NCBI GenBank assembly: GCA_937901435.1
Contig: CALGTJ010000559.1
Location: forward strand, 1 to 8,397
DNA from: an uncultured Rhodobacter sp.
Lineage (GTDB): Bacteria > Pseudomonadota > Alphaproteobacteria > Rhodobacterales > Rhodobacteraceae
Reading direction: 5' to 3'
Length of the DNA stretch: 8,397 nt
Below the pieces are notes generated by a model. The model made no database searches and had not been told where the DNA came from. It was given only the letters and a program-made list of their open reading frames with translations. Each line of letters starts with the position of its first letter. The first letter of the stretch is position 1. The position numbers and the translations under genes were made by a program. Positions 1-6,251 of this stretch are shown here, piece after piece.

Positions 1-150
1 AACCGGAACAGGACGCCCCTCGCGAGCAGGGATCACAAAGGAATTATCCTCGATCAGATCAAAGATCGCAACTTTGCGTTCCTGTTCGATCTCGGGAGTC
101 GGCGGCAACAGGCCGCTGTCGTCGATGGTGACGTTTCTCAGACGGGACAT
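1..150 (-). CDS. UPF0262 family protein, N-terminal part (runs off the window)
   Basis: The first 50 codons are present, starting at the ATG at 148-150 and reading off the left edge. The product begins MSRLRNVTIDDSGLLPPTPE and continues IEQERKVAIFDLIEDNSF, which matches what I know of the UPF0262 N-terminus. This family is found in alphaproteobacteria, is about 155-160 residues long and has no established function. The start codon directly follows the hisD stop (TAA then ATG, no gap), so its translation is probably coupled to hisD. A weak purine stretch, GAGAAG, lies inside the end of hisD about 12 bases before the start. The position right after hisD is the usual one for this family in Rhodobacteraceae, which supports the call. 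Nothing in the visible part points to a catalytic role. Confidence 0.85.
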   Translation of the reverse strand, partial: MSRLRNVTIDDSGLLPPTPEIEQERKVAIFDLIEDNSFVIPAREGRPVPV

Positions 151-1461
151 TTATTCAGGCTTCTCGTTCAATCTATCAAGGCGTGCACGTATGCTTAGCC
201 CATGAGCCTCTAAAGATTCGGAAATGGCAAGCCTTTCGGCGGCTGGACCGATCGCGCGCAGGGATTGCGGTGTCATTCGGGCCAGTGTGGTGCGCTTGAT
301 GAAATCCATGACACTCAGGCCGGACGAAAACCGGGCAGAGCGCGCGGTGGGCAGCACGTGGTTGGGTCCGCCGATATAGTCGCCGATGGCTTCTGGCGTC
401 CATGCGCCCAGAAAAATAGCGCCCGCGTGGTTGATCTGCGCGGCCAGCGCATCAGGATCGGCCACGCAGAGTTCAAGATGTTCGGGGGCGATACGGTCGG
501 ACAAAAGGGCGGCTTGATCGAGGCTTTCGACCGTGATCACAGCGCCAAAGTCACGCCAGCTTGCCCCGGCAATCGCGCGCCGTTCCAGCGTTTCGAGGCG
601 CTTTTCGACGGCTTTCGCGACGGCGAGACCAAAGTTTGCATCATCTGTGACAAGAATCGACTGCGCGCTTTCATCATGTTCCGCTTGGCTGAGCAGATCC
701 ACCGCGATCCAGTCGGGGTCATTGTCTTTGTCCGCAATCACAAGGATTTCGGACGGGCCTGCGATCATGTCGATGCCCACCTTGCCAAAGACCCGACGCT
801 TGGCTGCGGCAACAAATGCGTTGCCGGGCCCGGTGATTTTATCAACGGGTTTTATGGTTTGCGTGCCATAGGCCAGCGCGGCAATCGCCTGCGCGCCACC
901 GACGCGATAGATCGTATCGACCCCGGACAATTGCGCGGCCAGCAGCACCAGCGGGTTGCTGATCCCATCCGGCGTGGGCGCGCAGATCGCCAGATCCCGC
1001 ACACCCGCCACGCGGGCCGGGATCGCGTTCATCAGCACCGAAGAGGGGTAAGAGGCCAGCCCACCGGGCACATACAGACCCGCAGCGCTGACCGGCCCCC
1101 AACGCCAGCCAAGCATCGCACCGGTCTCGTCTACCCAGCTTTCGTCGTGGGGCATCTGGCGTTCGTGATAGGCCTTGATCCGCGCGGCGGCCAGTTCCAG
1201 CGCGGCGCGATCCTCGGAAGAGACCTTGGCACATTGCGTCTCGATCTCTTCGGGCGAAAAGGCGAGCGTTTCTGGCGTCAGATCCAGCCTGTCGAATTTG
1301 GCCGTCAAATCGATCACCGCAGCATCGCCGCGCGCGCGCACATCTGCAATGATGTCGGCCACGATGGCATCCACATCGGGGCTGTCTTCGCGTTTCATGG
1401 ACAAAAGCGCCGTAAAGGCGGTTTCGAAATCGGGTTGGGCGGTGTTCAGGAACTGAGGCAT
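151..1461 (-). CDS. hisD: Histidinol dehydrogenase
   Basis: This zinc enzyme catalyses the last two steps of histidine synthesis in the cytoplasm, oxidising L-histidinol through histidinaldehyde to L-histidine with two NAD+. The 436-residue product has the normal family length. The family signature runs from IDMIAGPSEIL (230-240) to DLLSQAEHD (255-263). Expected zinc ligands are Gln259, His262, Asp361 (in GDYIGGPNH) and His420 (in EAHGLS). The catalytic Glu327-His328 pair is in RIAPEHLEL. Each aligns within one residue of the Escherichia coli numbering, so the enzyme looks intact and active. No strong Shine-Dalgarno precedes the ATG at 1459-1461, and the 31 bases between it and the GNAT gene show no terminator, so it probably depends on read-through from upstream. 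The rest of the his pathway is not in this window. Confidence 0.97.
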   Translation of the reverse strand: MPQFLNTAQPDFETAFTALLSMKREDSPDVDAIVADIIADVRARGDAAVIDLTAKFDRLDLTPETLAFSPEEIETQCAKVSSEDRAALELAAARIKAYHERQMPHDESWVDETGAMLGWRWGPVSAAGLYVPGGLASYPSSVLMNAIPARVAGVRDLAICAPTPDGISNPLVLLAAQLSGVDTIYRVGGAQAIAALAYGTQTIKPVDKITGPGNAFVAAAKRRVFGKVGIDMIAGPSEILVIADKDNDPDWIAVDLLSQAEHDESAQSILVTDDANFGLAVAKAVEKRLETLERRAIAGASWRDFGAVITVESLDQAALLSDRIAPEHLELCVADPDALAAQINHAGAIFLGAWTPEAIGDYIGGPNHVLPTARSARFSSGLSVMDFIKRTTLARMTPQSLRAIGPAAERLAISESLEAHGLSIRARLDRLNEKPE

Positions 1462-1492
1462 TTGCGTGATCTAGTCGCTTGCGGCGTCAGGC

Positions 1493-1987
1493 TCAACGAT
1501 CCAAATGCCGCACGAAAAAGAAATCGTCGCGATCCTGCCCGCTCACGATCACCGCGCGGGGCATCGTGCCCATATGGGCAAAGCCGTTCCGCGTATAAAA
1601 CCGGATGGCGCAGGGATTGCCGGACCAGACCCACAATTCCAGTTGCACCACACCCAGCGCGCCTGCCTGCGTCACCATCGCGTCCATCAGGGCCTGCGCG
1701 GCGCTTTTGCCTTGCTGGTCCGGTGTCACATAGTAGGGGCCGATGTTGGCGCGGTGTTTCGCTGTGGCCCAAGGCCGCTGCGCCATGGCGGCAAACCCGG
1801 TCAGCCTGTCACCGGTGAAATGCCCGAAACACTCGCCCTGATCCAGCCAATCCGCTATCTTGCCGGGTGCCGCTTGTTCTGCCTCTGCCCGCGTCAGCAT
1901 GAACGCATCAGGGAACAGGTCGATCCCCTCAACCCGCAGGGCAATGAAGGCCTCTGTGTCGTCTGGGCCAAGAACCCGAACACTCAT
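1493..1987 (-). CDS. GNAT family N-acetyltransferase
   Basis: A 164-residue, single-domain GCN5-related acetyltransferase. These enzymes move an acetyl group from acetyl-CoA to an amine, and the substrate cannot be read from this sequence. The fold is visible: an N-terminal strand and helix (VRVLGPDDTEAFIALR, 3-18), a central strand (LTGFAAMAQ, 62-70), motif A at about 84-100 (YYVTPDQQGKSAAQAL) and motif B at about 115-135 (LELWVWSGNPCAIRF then YTRNGF). In the acetyl-CoA loop the usual Q/R-x-x-G-x-G/A reads QGKSAA, with Ser where the first Gly is usual, so cofactor binding may differ a little. The start ATG (1985-1987) overlaps the DUF2948 stop as ATGA, implying translational coupling. I recall murA-DUF2948-hisD clusters without this gene, so it may be a lineage-specific insertion; that is inference from memory. 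Confidence 0.9.
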   Translation of the reverse strand: MSVRVLGPDDTEAFIALRVEGIDLFPDAFMLTRAEAEQAAPGKIADWLDQGECFGHFTGDRLTGFAAMAQRPWATAKHRANIGPYYVTPDQQGKSAAQALMDAMVTQAGALGVVQLELWVWSGNPCAIRFYTRNGFAHMGTMPRAVIVSGQDRDDFFFVRHLDR

Positions 1988-2454
1988 TCCGGATGCGAGG
2001 GCACCCGTTTTGACGGCGCGATATAGGGTTTCGTCACGTCCTTCAGTGTTACATCTAACGCCTCGACATGCACCGAAATCGCGCCATCGCCCGCAAGGGT
2101 CAGAATCACCTGCCCCATGCCATCCTCGCCCGGCTCGAACGCCAGTGACAGCAGCGACAGAACCATATCCTTGTCGCTCGGCTTGACGCCTTGCGAGGCG
2201 ATTTTCTGCACCTCGTCAATCACAAGCAGCGATTGCACCCGCTCGGGCGTGCGTTGACGCCCGGCCGTGGATTCTTCCCAGCGGAACCTGTTGAGCAGAA
2301 TCGCAAAGCGGCGGGCCTTGGACTGCCATTTCATTTCAGAGGCCGGAAAGATCGCGTCCTGAACCAGCGCAGATATCACCGGCAGATCGTCCGCCTCTAA
2401 CGCCTTGAGGTGCAGCGGCTTGCCGCCCGCATCCTCAAACCTTGCGTCGCTCAT
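1984..2454 (-). CDS. DUF2948 family protein
   Basis: A 156-residue protein of the uncharacterised alphaproteobacterial DUF2948 family, whose usual place is between murA and hisD. Recognisable segments are [20 protein letters not shown] (15-34), then [20 protein letters not shown] and a conserved NRFRWEE. The C-terminal half is predicted to be mostly beta strands ([20 protein letters not shown]). There is no signal peptide or membrane segment, so it should be cytoplasmic. The ATG overlaps the murA stop in an ATGA, and its own TGA overlaps the GNAT start the same way. Such tight coupling on both sides suggests coordinated amounts of the neighbouring proteins, but no function is known and none is proposed here. 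Confidence 0.92.
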   Translation of the reverse strand: MSDARFEDAGGKPLHLKALEADDLPVISALVQDAIFPASEMKWQSKARRFAILLNRFRWEESTAGRQRTPERVQSLLVIDEVQKIASQGVKPSDKDMVLSLLSLAFEPGEDGMGQVILTLAGDGAISVHVEALDVTLKDVTKPYIAPSKRVPSHPE

Positions 2455-3716
2455 GCCTTTATCCGTTCAATTTTTGCGCCACAGGCGCCCAGTTTGTCCT
2501 CGACATGCTCGTATCCGCGATCCAGATGATAGACCCGGCTGACCACCGTTTCGCCCTCTGCCGCCAACCCGGCAAGAATAAGCGACACGGACGCGCGCAG
2601 ATCCGTCGCCATCACGGGCGCGCCTTTCAGACGATCGACGCCTGTCACCGTTGCAGTGCCGCCATGCACGTCAATTTTCGCACCCATCCGGATCAATTCC
2701 GGCGCATGCATAAAGCGGTTTTCAAAGATCTTCTCTTCCAGCACGCTGGTGCCCTGCGCGGTACACATCAGCGCCATGATCTGCGCCTGTAAATCGGTGG
2801 GGAAGCCGGGGAAAGGCTCTGTCACCACGTTGACGGCGTTCACCCGGTCATGGCGGCGCTTGACCTTCAAACCGCGTGCCGTTTCTGTGACGTCGATCCC
2901 GGCTGCGTCCAGCTTTTCGCAAAACGCGCCAACCAGATCCATGCGCCCGCCGATGCATTCGACCTCGCCCCCGCAAAAGGCTGGCGCCAGCATATAGGTG
3001 CCAAGCTCAATGCGATCCGCCACAACCGGATGGGTCGCGCCGTGCAGACGGTCAACGCCCTGAATGGTGATGTCAGAGGTGCCTTCGCCTTCGATCTGCG
3101 CGCCCATTTTGCGCAGGCATTGCGCCAGATCGACGATCTCAGGCTCTCGTGCGGCATTCTTGATTACCGTCGTGCCCTTGGCCAGAGTGGCCGCCATCAG
3201 CACGTTTTCCGTCGCGCCCACCGAGGCAAAGGGAAACTCGACGATCGCGCCTTTCAGACCGCCGCGGGCCTCGGCGTGGACATAGCCGTCGCGCAATTCA
3301 AGGGTCGCCCCCAGCGCCTCTAAGCCTTTCAGGTGCAGATCCACAGGCCGCGCGCCAATGGCACAGCCGCCGGGCAGGGACACAACCGCGCGCCCCGCCC
3401 GCGCCAGCATCGGCCCCAGCACAAGGATCGAGGCACGCATCTTGCGCACGATGTCATAGTCGGCGTGCAAATTGTCGATGTTGTGTGACGACATGGCCAG
3501 AACCTTGCCATTCTGCAACTTTGTCACCTCTGCGCCCAGCGATCCAAGCAACTGTGACATGGTCGCAATATCCGACAAGCGCGGCGCATTGGTCAGCGTC
3601 AGTGGTTCTTCACTTAGCAACGTGGCGGGCATCAGGGTCAGACAGGCGTTTTTGGCCCCTGCAATCGGAATCTCTCCGCGCAGTTCTGCGCCACCCGTGA
3701 CTACTATCGAATCCAT
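2451..3716 (-). CDS. murA: UDP-N-acetylglucosamine 1-carboxyvinyltransferase
   Basis: MurA transfers the enolpyruvyl group of phosphoenolpyruvate to UDP-GlcNAc, the first committed step of peptidoglycan synthesis, in the cytoplasm. I start it at the ATG at 3714-3716, giving 421 residues beginning MDSIVVTGG, the normal length and N-terminus. An upstream ATG at 3780-3782 would add 22 arginine- and proline-rich residues that overlap the preceding small gene. Purine-rich AAGGAAGG sits about 11 bases before the chosen start. Key residues are Lys22 (GAKNA), Arg94 (KMRASI), the catalytic Cys118 in [14 protein letters not shown], Asp308 (FPTDLQAQ, the general base) and Arg400 (DRGYE). Cys rather than Asp at 118 is the fosfomycin-sensitive form of the active site. 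Its stop overlaps the DUF2948 start. Confidence 0.97.
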   Translation of the reverse strand: MDSIVVTGGAELRGEIPIAGAKNACLTLMPATLLSEEPLTLTNAPRLSDIATMSQLLGSLGAEVTKLQNGKVLAMSSHNIDNLHADYDIVRKMRASILVLGPMLARAGRAVVSLPGGCAIGARPVDLHLKGLEALGATLELRDGYVHAEARGGLKGAIVEFPFASVGATENVLMAATLAKGTTVIKNAAREPEIVDLAQCLRKMGAQIEGEGTSDITIQGVDRLHGATHPVVADRIELGTYMLAPAFCGGEVECIGGRMDLVGAFCEKLDAAGIDVTETARGLKVKRRHDRVNAVNVVTEPFPGFPTDLQAQIMALMCTAQGTSVLEEKIFENRFMHAPELIRMGAKIDVHGGTATVTGVDRLKGAPVMATDLRASVSLILAGLAAEGETVVSRVYHLDRGYEHVEDKLGACGAKIERIKA

Positions 3717-3723
3717 GCCTGCC

Positions 3724-3891
3724 TTAACCTTCCTTGGGGCCCGTGTCGGTGTCAGCGGCCTTATCCGTTTCCGACCGCGCACGCGCCTGCGCCTTGCGCT
3801 TTGCTATATTGGCCTTCAACGCCGCCTTTAGCCGATCTTCGCGGCTTTCCTGCGGTTTTGACCCGCTTTTCTGGTCCGACGTCTTTGCCAT
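3724..3891 (-). CDS. Small basic protein of 55 residues upstream of murA
   Basis: A short gene runs from the ATG at 3889-3891 to the TAA at 3724-3726 and encodes 55 residues. The N-terminus is [16 protein letters not shown]. The middle, [20 protein letters not shown] (17-36), is strongly basic and should form an amphipathic helix. The tail ([19 protein letters not shown]) is acidic and probably disordered. I associate the [20 protein letters not shown] pattern with small uncharacterised Rhodobacteraceae proteins, but name no family. The gene ends 7 bases before the murA ATG, and the murA ribosome site lies in its last codons, so it likely leads the operon and couples to murA translation. The basic helix could bind RNA, ribosomes or acidic membrane lipids; this is inference. 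Its own ribosome site is weak (AGAG about 10-12 bases upstream). Confidence 0.72.
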   Translation of the reverse strand: MAKTSDQKSGSKPQESREDRLKAALKANIAKRKAQARARSETDKAADTDTGPKEG

Positions 3892-4016
3892 GGCGGTATC
3901 TCTAGCCCAGACCTTCGTCCGGGTCCAGATTGCGCTTGCGTCACCGGAATTTTGCGTCTAATCACGCCGCCACACGCGCAGCAGACGCCATCGGGCTGCG
4001 GTGCGCGAAAATAGAT

Positions 4017-4091
4017 GCTGTGGTAGCTCAGTGGTAGAGCACACCCTTGGTAAGGGTGAGGTCGAGAGTTCAATCCTCTCTCACAGCACCA
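4017..4091 (+). tRNA. tRNA-Thr (anticodon GGT)
   Basis: A complete cloverleaf is seen by eye. The acceptor arms are GCTGTGG (4017-4023) and TCACAGC (4081-4087), with one G-T wobble pair. The D stem is GCTC/GAGC. The anticodon stem CACCC/GGGTG encloses the loop TTGGTAA with anticodon GGT at 4049-4051. The variable loop is AGGTC. The T stem GAGAG/CTCTC encloses TTCAATC. The discriminator is A4088, and CCA at 4089-4091 is encoded in the DNA. Anticodon GGT reads ACC, and ACT by wobble, both threonine. It is transcribed away from the murA operon. No clear sigma-70 promoter could be picked upstream, and no hairpin terminator follows at once. The DNA beyond its 3' end looks like a mobile-element scar. 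Confidence 0.97.
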
Positions 4092-4184
4092 ATCCGCTTT
4101 ATCTTGAATTTTCTTCTAATAGCCTGAATTGGATGGAAAAATCCTGAGTTTCACTCACCCATTTTAAGCGTATCTTAGAGGTTA

Positions 4185-4221
4185 CGCCACGGCGAGTTTA
4201 AGCGCGGATTAATGCGTGGCG
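4185..4221. repeat. Inverted repeat CGCCACG / CGTGGCG
   Basis: Seven-base arms CGCCACG (4185-4191) and CGTGGCG (4215-4221) are separated by 23 AT-richer bases. It lies about 95 bases downstream of the tRNA gene. No T-run follows on either strand, so a terminator is unlikely. It could be a protein-binding site or chance. Confidence 0.35.
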
Positions 4222-4251
4222 AAGTCACCATTTTTCACAATATTCCAAGAG

Positions 4252-4269
4252 TTTGAAAGAAATTTCAAA
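4252..4269. repeat. Short AT-rich inverted repeat
   Basis: TTTGAAA (4252-4258) and TTTCAAA (4263-4269) form a perfect 7-bp stem around the loop GAAA. The stem is weak and no T-run follows. It marks local AT-rich structure in the gene-poor region; a function is not evident. Confidence 0.35.
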
Positions 4270-4420
4270 GGGATTTCAATGTAATGCTCTGGTCGTCCCT
4301 TGGTGGGATTGACCTTACTATCCTCCCGTTAAGAACCATATTATCGCTCTCAAGCTTCTTGATCCGTGGGTAACTGGCGCTCACCGCTAATGCGCTGTTC
4401 GTCCCGCCGATCCGATCCAG

Positions 4421-4588
4421 CACCCAGATATGATCAGCACATGGAACCGTGCCGCGATTGCGAACATGGCCTCGGGTTTTGAGCGCGGCAAATCCAAAGA
4501 CAGCCGCCAGTCTGAATCTGAGATTGAAAAGCTACACTCTAAAACTGGTTAACTGATGGTAGAGCGTTCGGGAGACTCAAAACCTTGA
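4421..4588 (+). pseudogene. Decayed IS3-family transposase OrfA fragment
   Basis: Reading plus strand from 4421, the frame gives HPDMISTWNRAAIANMASGF (4421-4480), then ERGKSKDSRQSESEIEKLHSKTG, a stop (TAA, 4550-4552), and LMVERSGDSKP before a second stop at 4586-4588. This resembles the middle and leucine-zipper part of IS3-type OrfA proteins, where the pattern is HP..IS.WKR.AI, a spacer, then EIEKLHAKIGQL.VERDFL. The TAA stands where family members have Gln, so one C-to-T change from CAA could have caused it. The normal helix-turn-helix sequence upstream of HPDM is not in frame (a stop lies at 4388-4390), and after VER the match is lost. No OrfB with a DDE catalytic core follows. It is a remnant, truncated at both ends. 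Recognition is from memory of the family, so the exact subgroup is uncertain. Confidence 0.6.
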
Positions 4589-4644
4589 ATGAATATCGCA
4601 TCATACCGCATCCGGTAGAAACACAGACGGCGCACAAGGTGGAT

Positions 4645-4675
4645 CCCATCCGAACGGAGGTTTCGTTCGGATGGG
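4645..4675. repeat. Perfect 12-bp stem-loop
   Basis: CCCATCCGAACG (4645-4656) and CGTTCGGATGGG (4664-4675) are exact reverse complements around the 7-base loop GAGGTTT. The stem is strong but has no T-run on either side, so it is not a standard intrinsic terminator. It may be a structured RNA element, a protein or recombinase site, or part of a mobile-element end. No neighbouring gene explains it. Confidence 0.7.
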
Positions 4676-4841
4676 CCAGAGGGGCACGGAGGTTCAATCT
4701 TTGCCCTTGGATAGAGACACGAAGGGGCGAGATGTCATGACACGGCACGTCTTTGGGGGGAAATGCCGTCGATGTGTCATTGCTCTCGTTCGTGTTGACT
4801 TCTTTCTAATGGCACGACCCTTCGGGAAGCTGTCGGAAAGC

Positions 4842-4856
4842 TGACAAATTTGTAAT
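4842..4856. promoter_or_regulatory. Candidate operator, TGACAA-N2-TTGTAAT palindrome
   Basis: The sequence TGACAAATTTGTAAT holds the 10-bp palindrome ACAAATTTGT (4844-4853). The 12 bases ACAAATTTGTAA recur at 6257-6268 in the promoter region between the protease and regulator genes. The layout is one base from the half-sites of the known CusR box, TGACAA-N2-TTGTCA, which is bound by OmpR-type regulators of the kind encoded at 6375-7046. No intact gene starts beside this copy, so its target, if any, could be an unannotated transcript or a lost gene. The operator role is inference. Confidence 0.35.
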
Positions 4857-4951
4857 CCAGTCATCTTGCTTCATGGGCAACAGCATCGATAGCGCGACTG
4901 GCCAGCTTTGCTGTGCATGTCAATTGACGGGCACAATCCCGCATCCTCAAC

Positions 4952-4990
4952 AAAAAACGCGCCCCGAGGCGGTTAGGCCATCGGGGCGCG
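4952..4990 (-). terminator. Intrinsic terminator of the protease gene
   Basis: On the minus strand, a 10-bp GC-rich stem (plus-strand arms CGCGCCCCGA at 4958-4967 and TCGGGGCGCG at 4981-4990) is followed by six T residues (A4952-A4957 on the plus strand). The inner GGC/GCC can extend the stem past one bulged base. It lies about 65 bases past the protease stop codon in the direction of transcription, where a rho-independent terminator would be expected. The T-run is only on this side, so it should act mainly on minus-strand transcripts. Confidence 0.88.
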
Positions 4991-5018
4991 CCATTCCACA
5001 CACGGCGGAATGATCCGG

Positions 5019-5044
5019 GCGTCCCAAGGGGGACCAAGGGACGC
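5019..5044. repeat. Inverted repeat just past the protease stop
   Basis: GCGTCCC (5019-5025) and GGGACGC (5038-5044) are perfect 7-bp arms around AAGGGGGACCAA. GTCCC can also pair with the internal GGGGAC, giving an alternative fold. It sits 11 bases past the protease stop on the minus strand, before the main terminator. It lacks a T-run and may protect the mRNA 3' end. Confidence 0.5.
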
Positions 5045-5055
5045 TGGATGCAGAT

Positions 5056-6183
5056 TTAGGCTTTGCTCTCTCCTAATGTGCCAATGGTGACGTCATAGGT
5101 GGTTTCCGCGCCGCGATGCAGCACTACCACTTTGGCGGTCGCATCGGGTGCAGTTTCAGCCACGGCGCGGGTCAGGTCGCGCAGGTCTTCGATCTCTGTG
5201 CCGTTGAAGGACAGGATGATATCGCCGTTTTTCAGACCGGCCTTGGCCGCAGGACTATCGGCCTGCACCGCCTCGACCACAGCGCCACGCGGGGCGGCAT
5301 AGCCCAGCACCGTGGCAACCTCTTCGGTCATGGGGCGGATCTGCACACCCAACCAGCCACGGGTGATTGTGCCATCATCTGCCAGATCCGCGACAACCTT
5401 TTTGACCAGATCCGACGGCACTGCAAAACCGATCCCGACAGACCCACCATCAGGCGAATAGATCGCCGTATTCATGCCGATCACTTCGCCCGCGTTGTTG
5501 AACAGAGGTCCGCCAGAGTTGCCACGGTTGATGGCGGCGTCGGTCTGGATAAAGTCGTCATATGGCCCGCTGTTGATGTTGCGCGAAATGGCCGAAACGA
5601 TGCCAGAGGTCACAGTGCCGCCCAGACCAAAGGGGTTGCCAACGGCAAACACCTCGTCGCCGGGGCGCATGGTGTCAGAGGTGCCAAAGCGGATCGCAGG
5701 CAGATCCTCGGCAGACTCGATGCGCAGCAGGGCAATGTCGGTCATCGGATCGCTGCCGATCACGCGGGCCTCAAGGCTGCGCCCGTCGGTAAGCTTCACC
5801 AGCACTTTATCCGCGCCGTCAATAACGTGATGGTTGGTCACTATTTCGCCGTCCGTGCTGATGATAAAGCCGGATCCCAGACCCTGACGGGGCGCAGGGT
5901 TGCCTTGTTGTGGCATCATCTTTTCAAAGCGGCGGCGCAGATCCTCTGGCATGCCCTTTGGCAACTCTTGCATCATGCTGGCGTTGGTGGCGCTGCTGGT
6001 AACCTCTATATAGACGACGCTTGGCGAAATCTGTTCAACCAGATCCGCATAGCCCCCCGCAGGCACCGCAAGAGCGGCAGAGGGCGCGATGGCCAGCACG
6101 CTGGTAGAGGCAAGGGCAGCGGCCAGAGCAAGCGACGCGATCCGGGGTGTCTTGATGCGGGGCGTTCTGTGAATAAGTGTCAT
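5056..6183 (-). CDS. Secreted HtrA/Deg-family serine endopeptidase with one PDZ domain
   Basis: This is a periplasmic trypsin-like protease of the HtrA family, which degrades or refolds misfolded envelope proteins. I start it at the ATG at 6181-6183 (375 residues) because GGAG lies 8 bases upstream and a typical signal peptide follows at once: basic MTLIHRTPRIKTPR, a hydrophobic alanine-rich core, and a cut after ALA at about residue 39. Earlier ATG (6214-6216) and TTG (6223-6225) codons would only lengthen the N-terminus. The catalytic triad is His119 (TNHHV), Asp149 (TDIALL) and Ser223 (GNSGGP). A single PDZ domain spans about 277-366 (GWLGVQIRPMT to the end). Classical DegP and MucD have two PDZ domains and about 450-500 residues, so this is a short, one-PDZ form. 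It could be called degP or degQ, but the symbol is left blank. It is divergent from a two-component pair, which may regulate it. Confidence 0.93.
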   Translation of the reverse strand: MTLIHRTPRIKTPRIASLALAAALASTSVLAIAPSAALAVPAGGYADLVEQISPSVVYIEVTSSATNASMMQELPKGMPEDLRRRFEKMMPQQGNPAPRQGLGSGFIISTDGEIVTNHHVIDGADKVLVKLTDGRSLEARVIGSDPMTDIALLRIESAEDLPAIRFGTSDTMRPGDEVFAVGNPFGLGGTVTSGIVSAISRNINSGPYDDFIQTDAAINRGNSGGPLFNNAGEVIGMNTAIYSPDGGSVGIGFAVPSDLVKKVVADLADDGTITRGWLGVQIRPMTEEVATVLGYAAPRGAVVEAVQADSPAAKAGLKNGDIILSFNGTEIEDLRDLTRAVAETAPDATAKVVVLHRGAETTYDVTIGTLGESKA

Positions 6184-6251
6184 TCTGTAAGCTCCATGCT
6201 TTCCGTTATGCCCCATAGATTGCAACCCGGTCTGACATGCGTCTCGACCCG

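Larger units (their letters stand above)
4092..5055. other. Gene-poor region between tRNA-Thr and the protease gene
   Basis: Roughly 960 bases hold no intact protein gene that I can support. The first 200 bases or so are clearly AT-richer than the flanking operons. Visible contents are two modest inverted repeats (4185-4221 and 4252-4269), a decayed IS3-type orfA fragment (4421-4588), a perfect 12-bp stem-loop (4645-4675), a palindromic TGACAA-N2-TTGTAA site (4842-4856), and the minus-strand terminator plus a further inverted repeat at the end of the protease gene (4952-5044). Open frames crossing it are short and start poorly. I searched by eye for a copy of the tRNA 3' end that would mark an attachment site and found only an 8-base match (GTTCAATC near 4694), which is too short to count. 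Confidence 0.7.

Noticed and set aside
265..1818. Long plus-strand open frame of 517 codons across hisD and the GNAT gene.
   Set aside because: It lies antisense to two well-supported genes, and its product is a low-complexity Arg/Gly/His-rich sequence typical of a GC-rich shadow frame.
3717..3782. N-terminal extension of murA to the ATG at 3780-3782.
   Set aside because: It adds 22 residues not found in MurA, overlaps the small upstream gene, and the ATG at 3714-3716 has both the normal N-terminus and a ribosome site.
3828..4073. Minus-strand open frame of 81 codons crossing the tRNA.
   Set aside because: It starts inside the antisense of the tRNA-Thr gene and overlaps the better small gene in another frame. 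Nothing recognisable is encoded.
4690..4702. Partial repeat of the tRNA T-loop sequence (GTTCAATC) as a possible attachment site.
   Set aside because: Only eight bases match, and the flanks do not follow the tRNA 3' end.
4585..4740. Plus-strand frame of 51 codons from TTG at 4585, with GGGAG upstream, spanning the perfect stem-loop.
   Set aside because: It has a rare start codon and no recognised product, and a strong 12-bp hairpin sits in its middle. It is not supportable as a gene.
4539..4748. Minus-strand open frame of 69 codons in the gene-poor region.
   Set aside because: It shows no family resemblance, part of it is antisense to the IS relic, and it has no clear ribosome site.
6184..6225. 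Longer protease starts at the ATG at 6214-6216 or the TTG at 6223-6225.
   Set aside because: The ATG at 6181-6183 has GGAG at good spacing and leads straight into a standard signal peptide.
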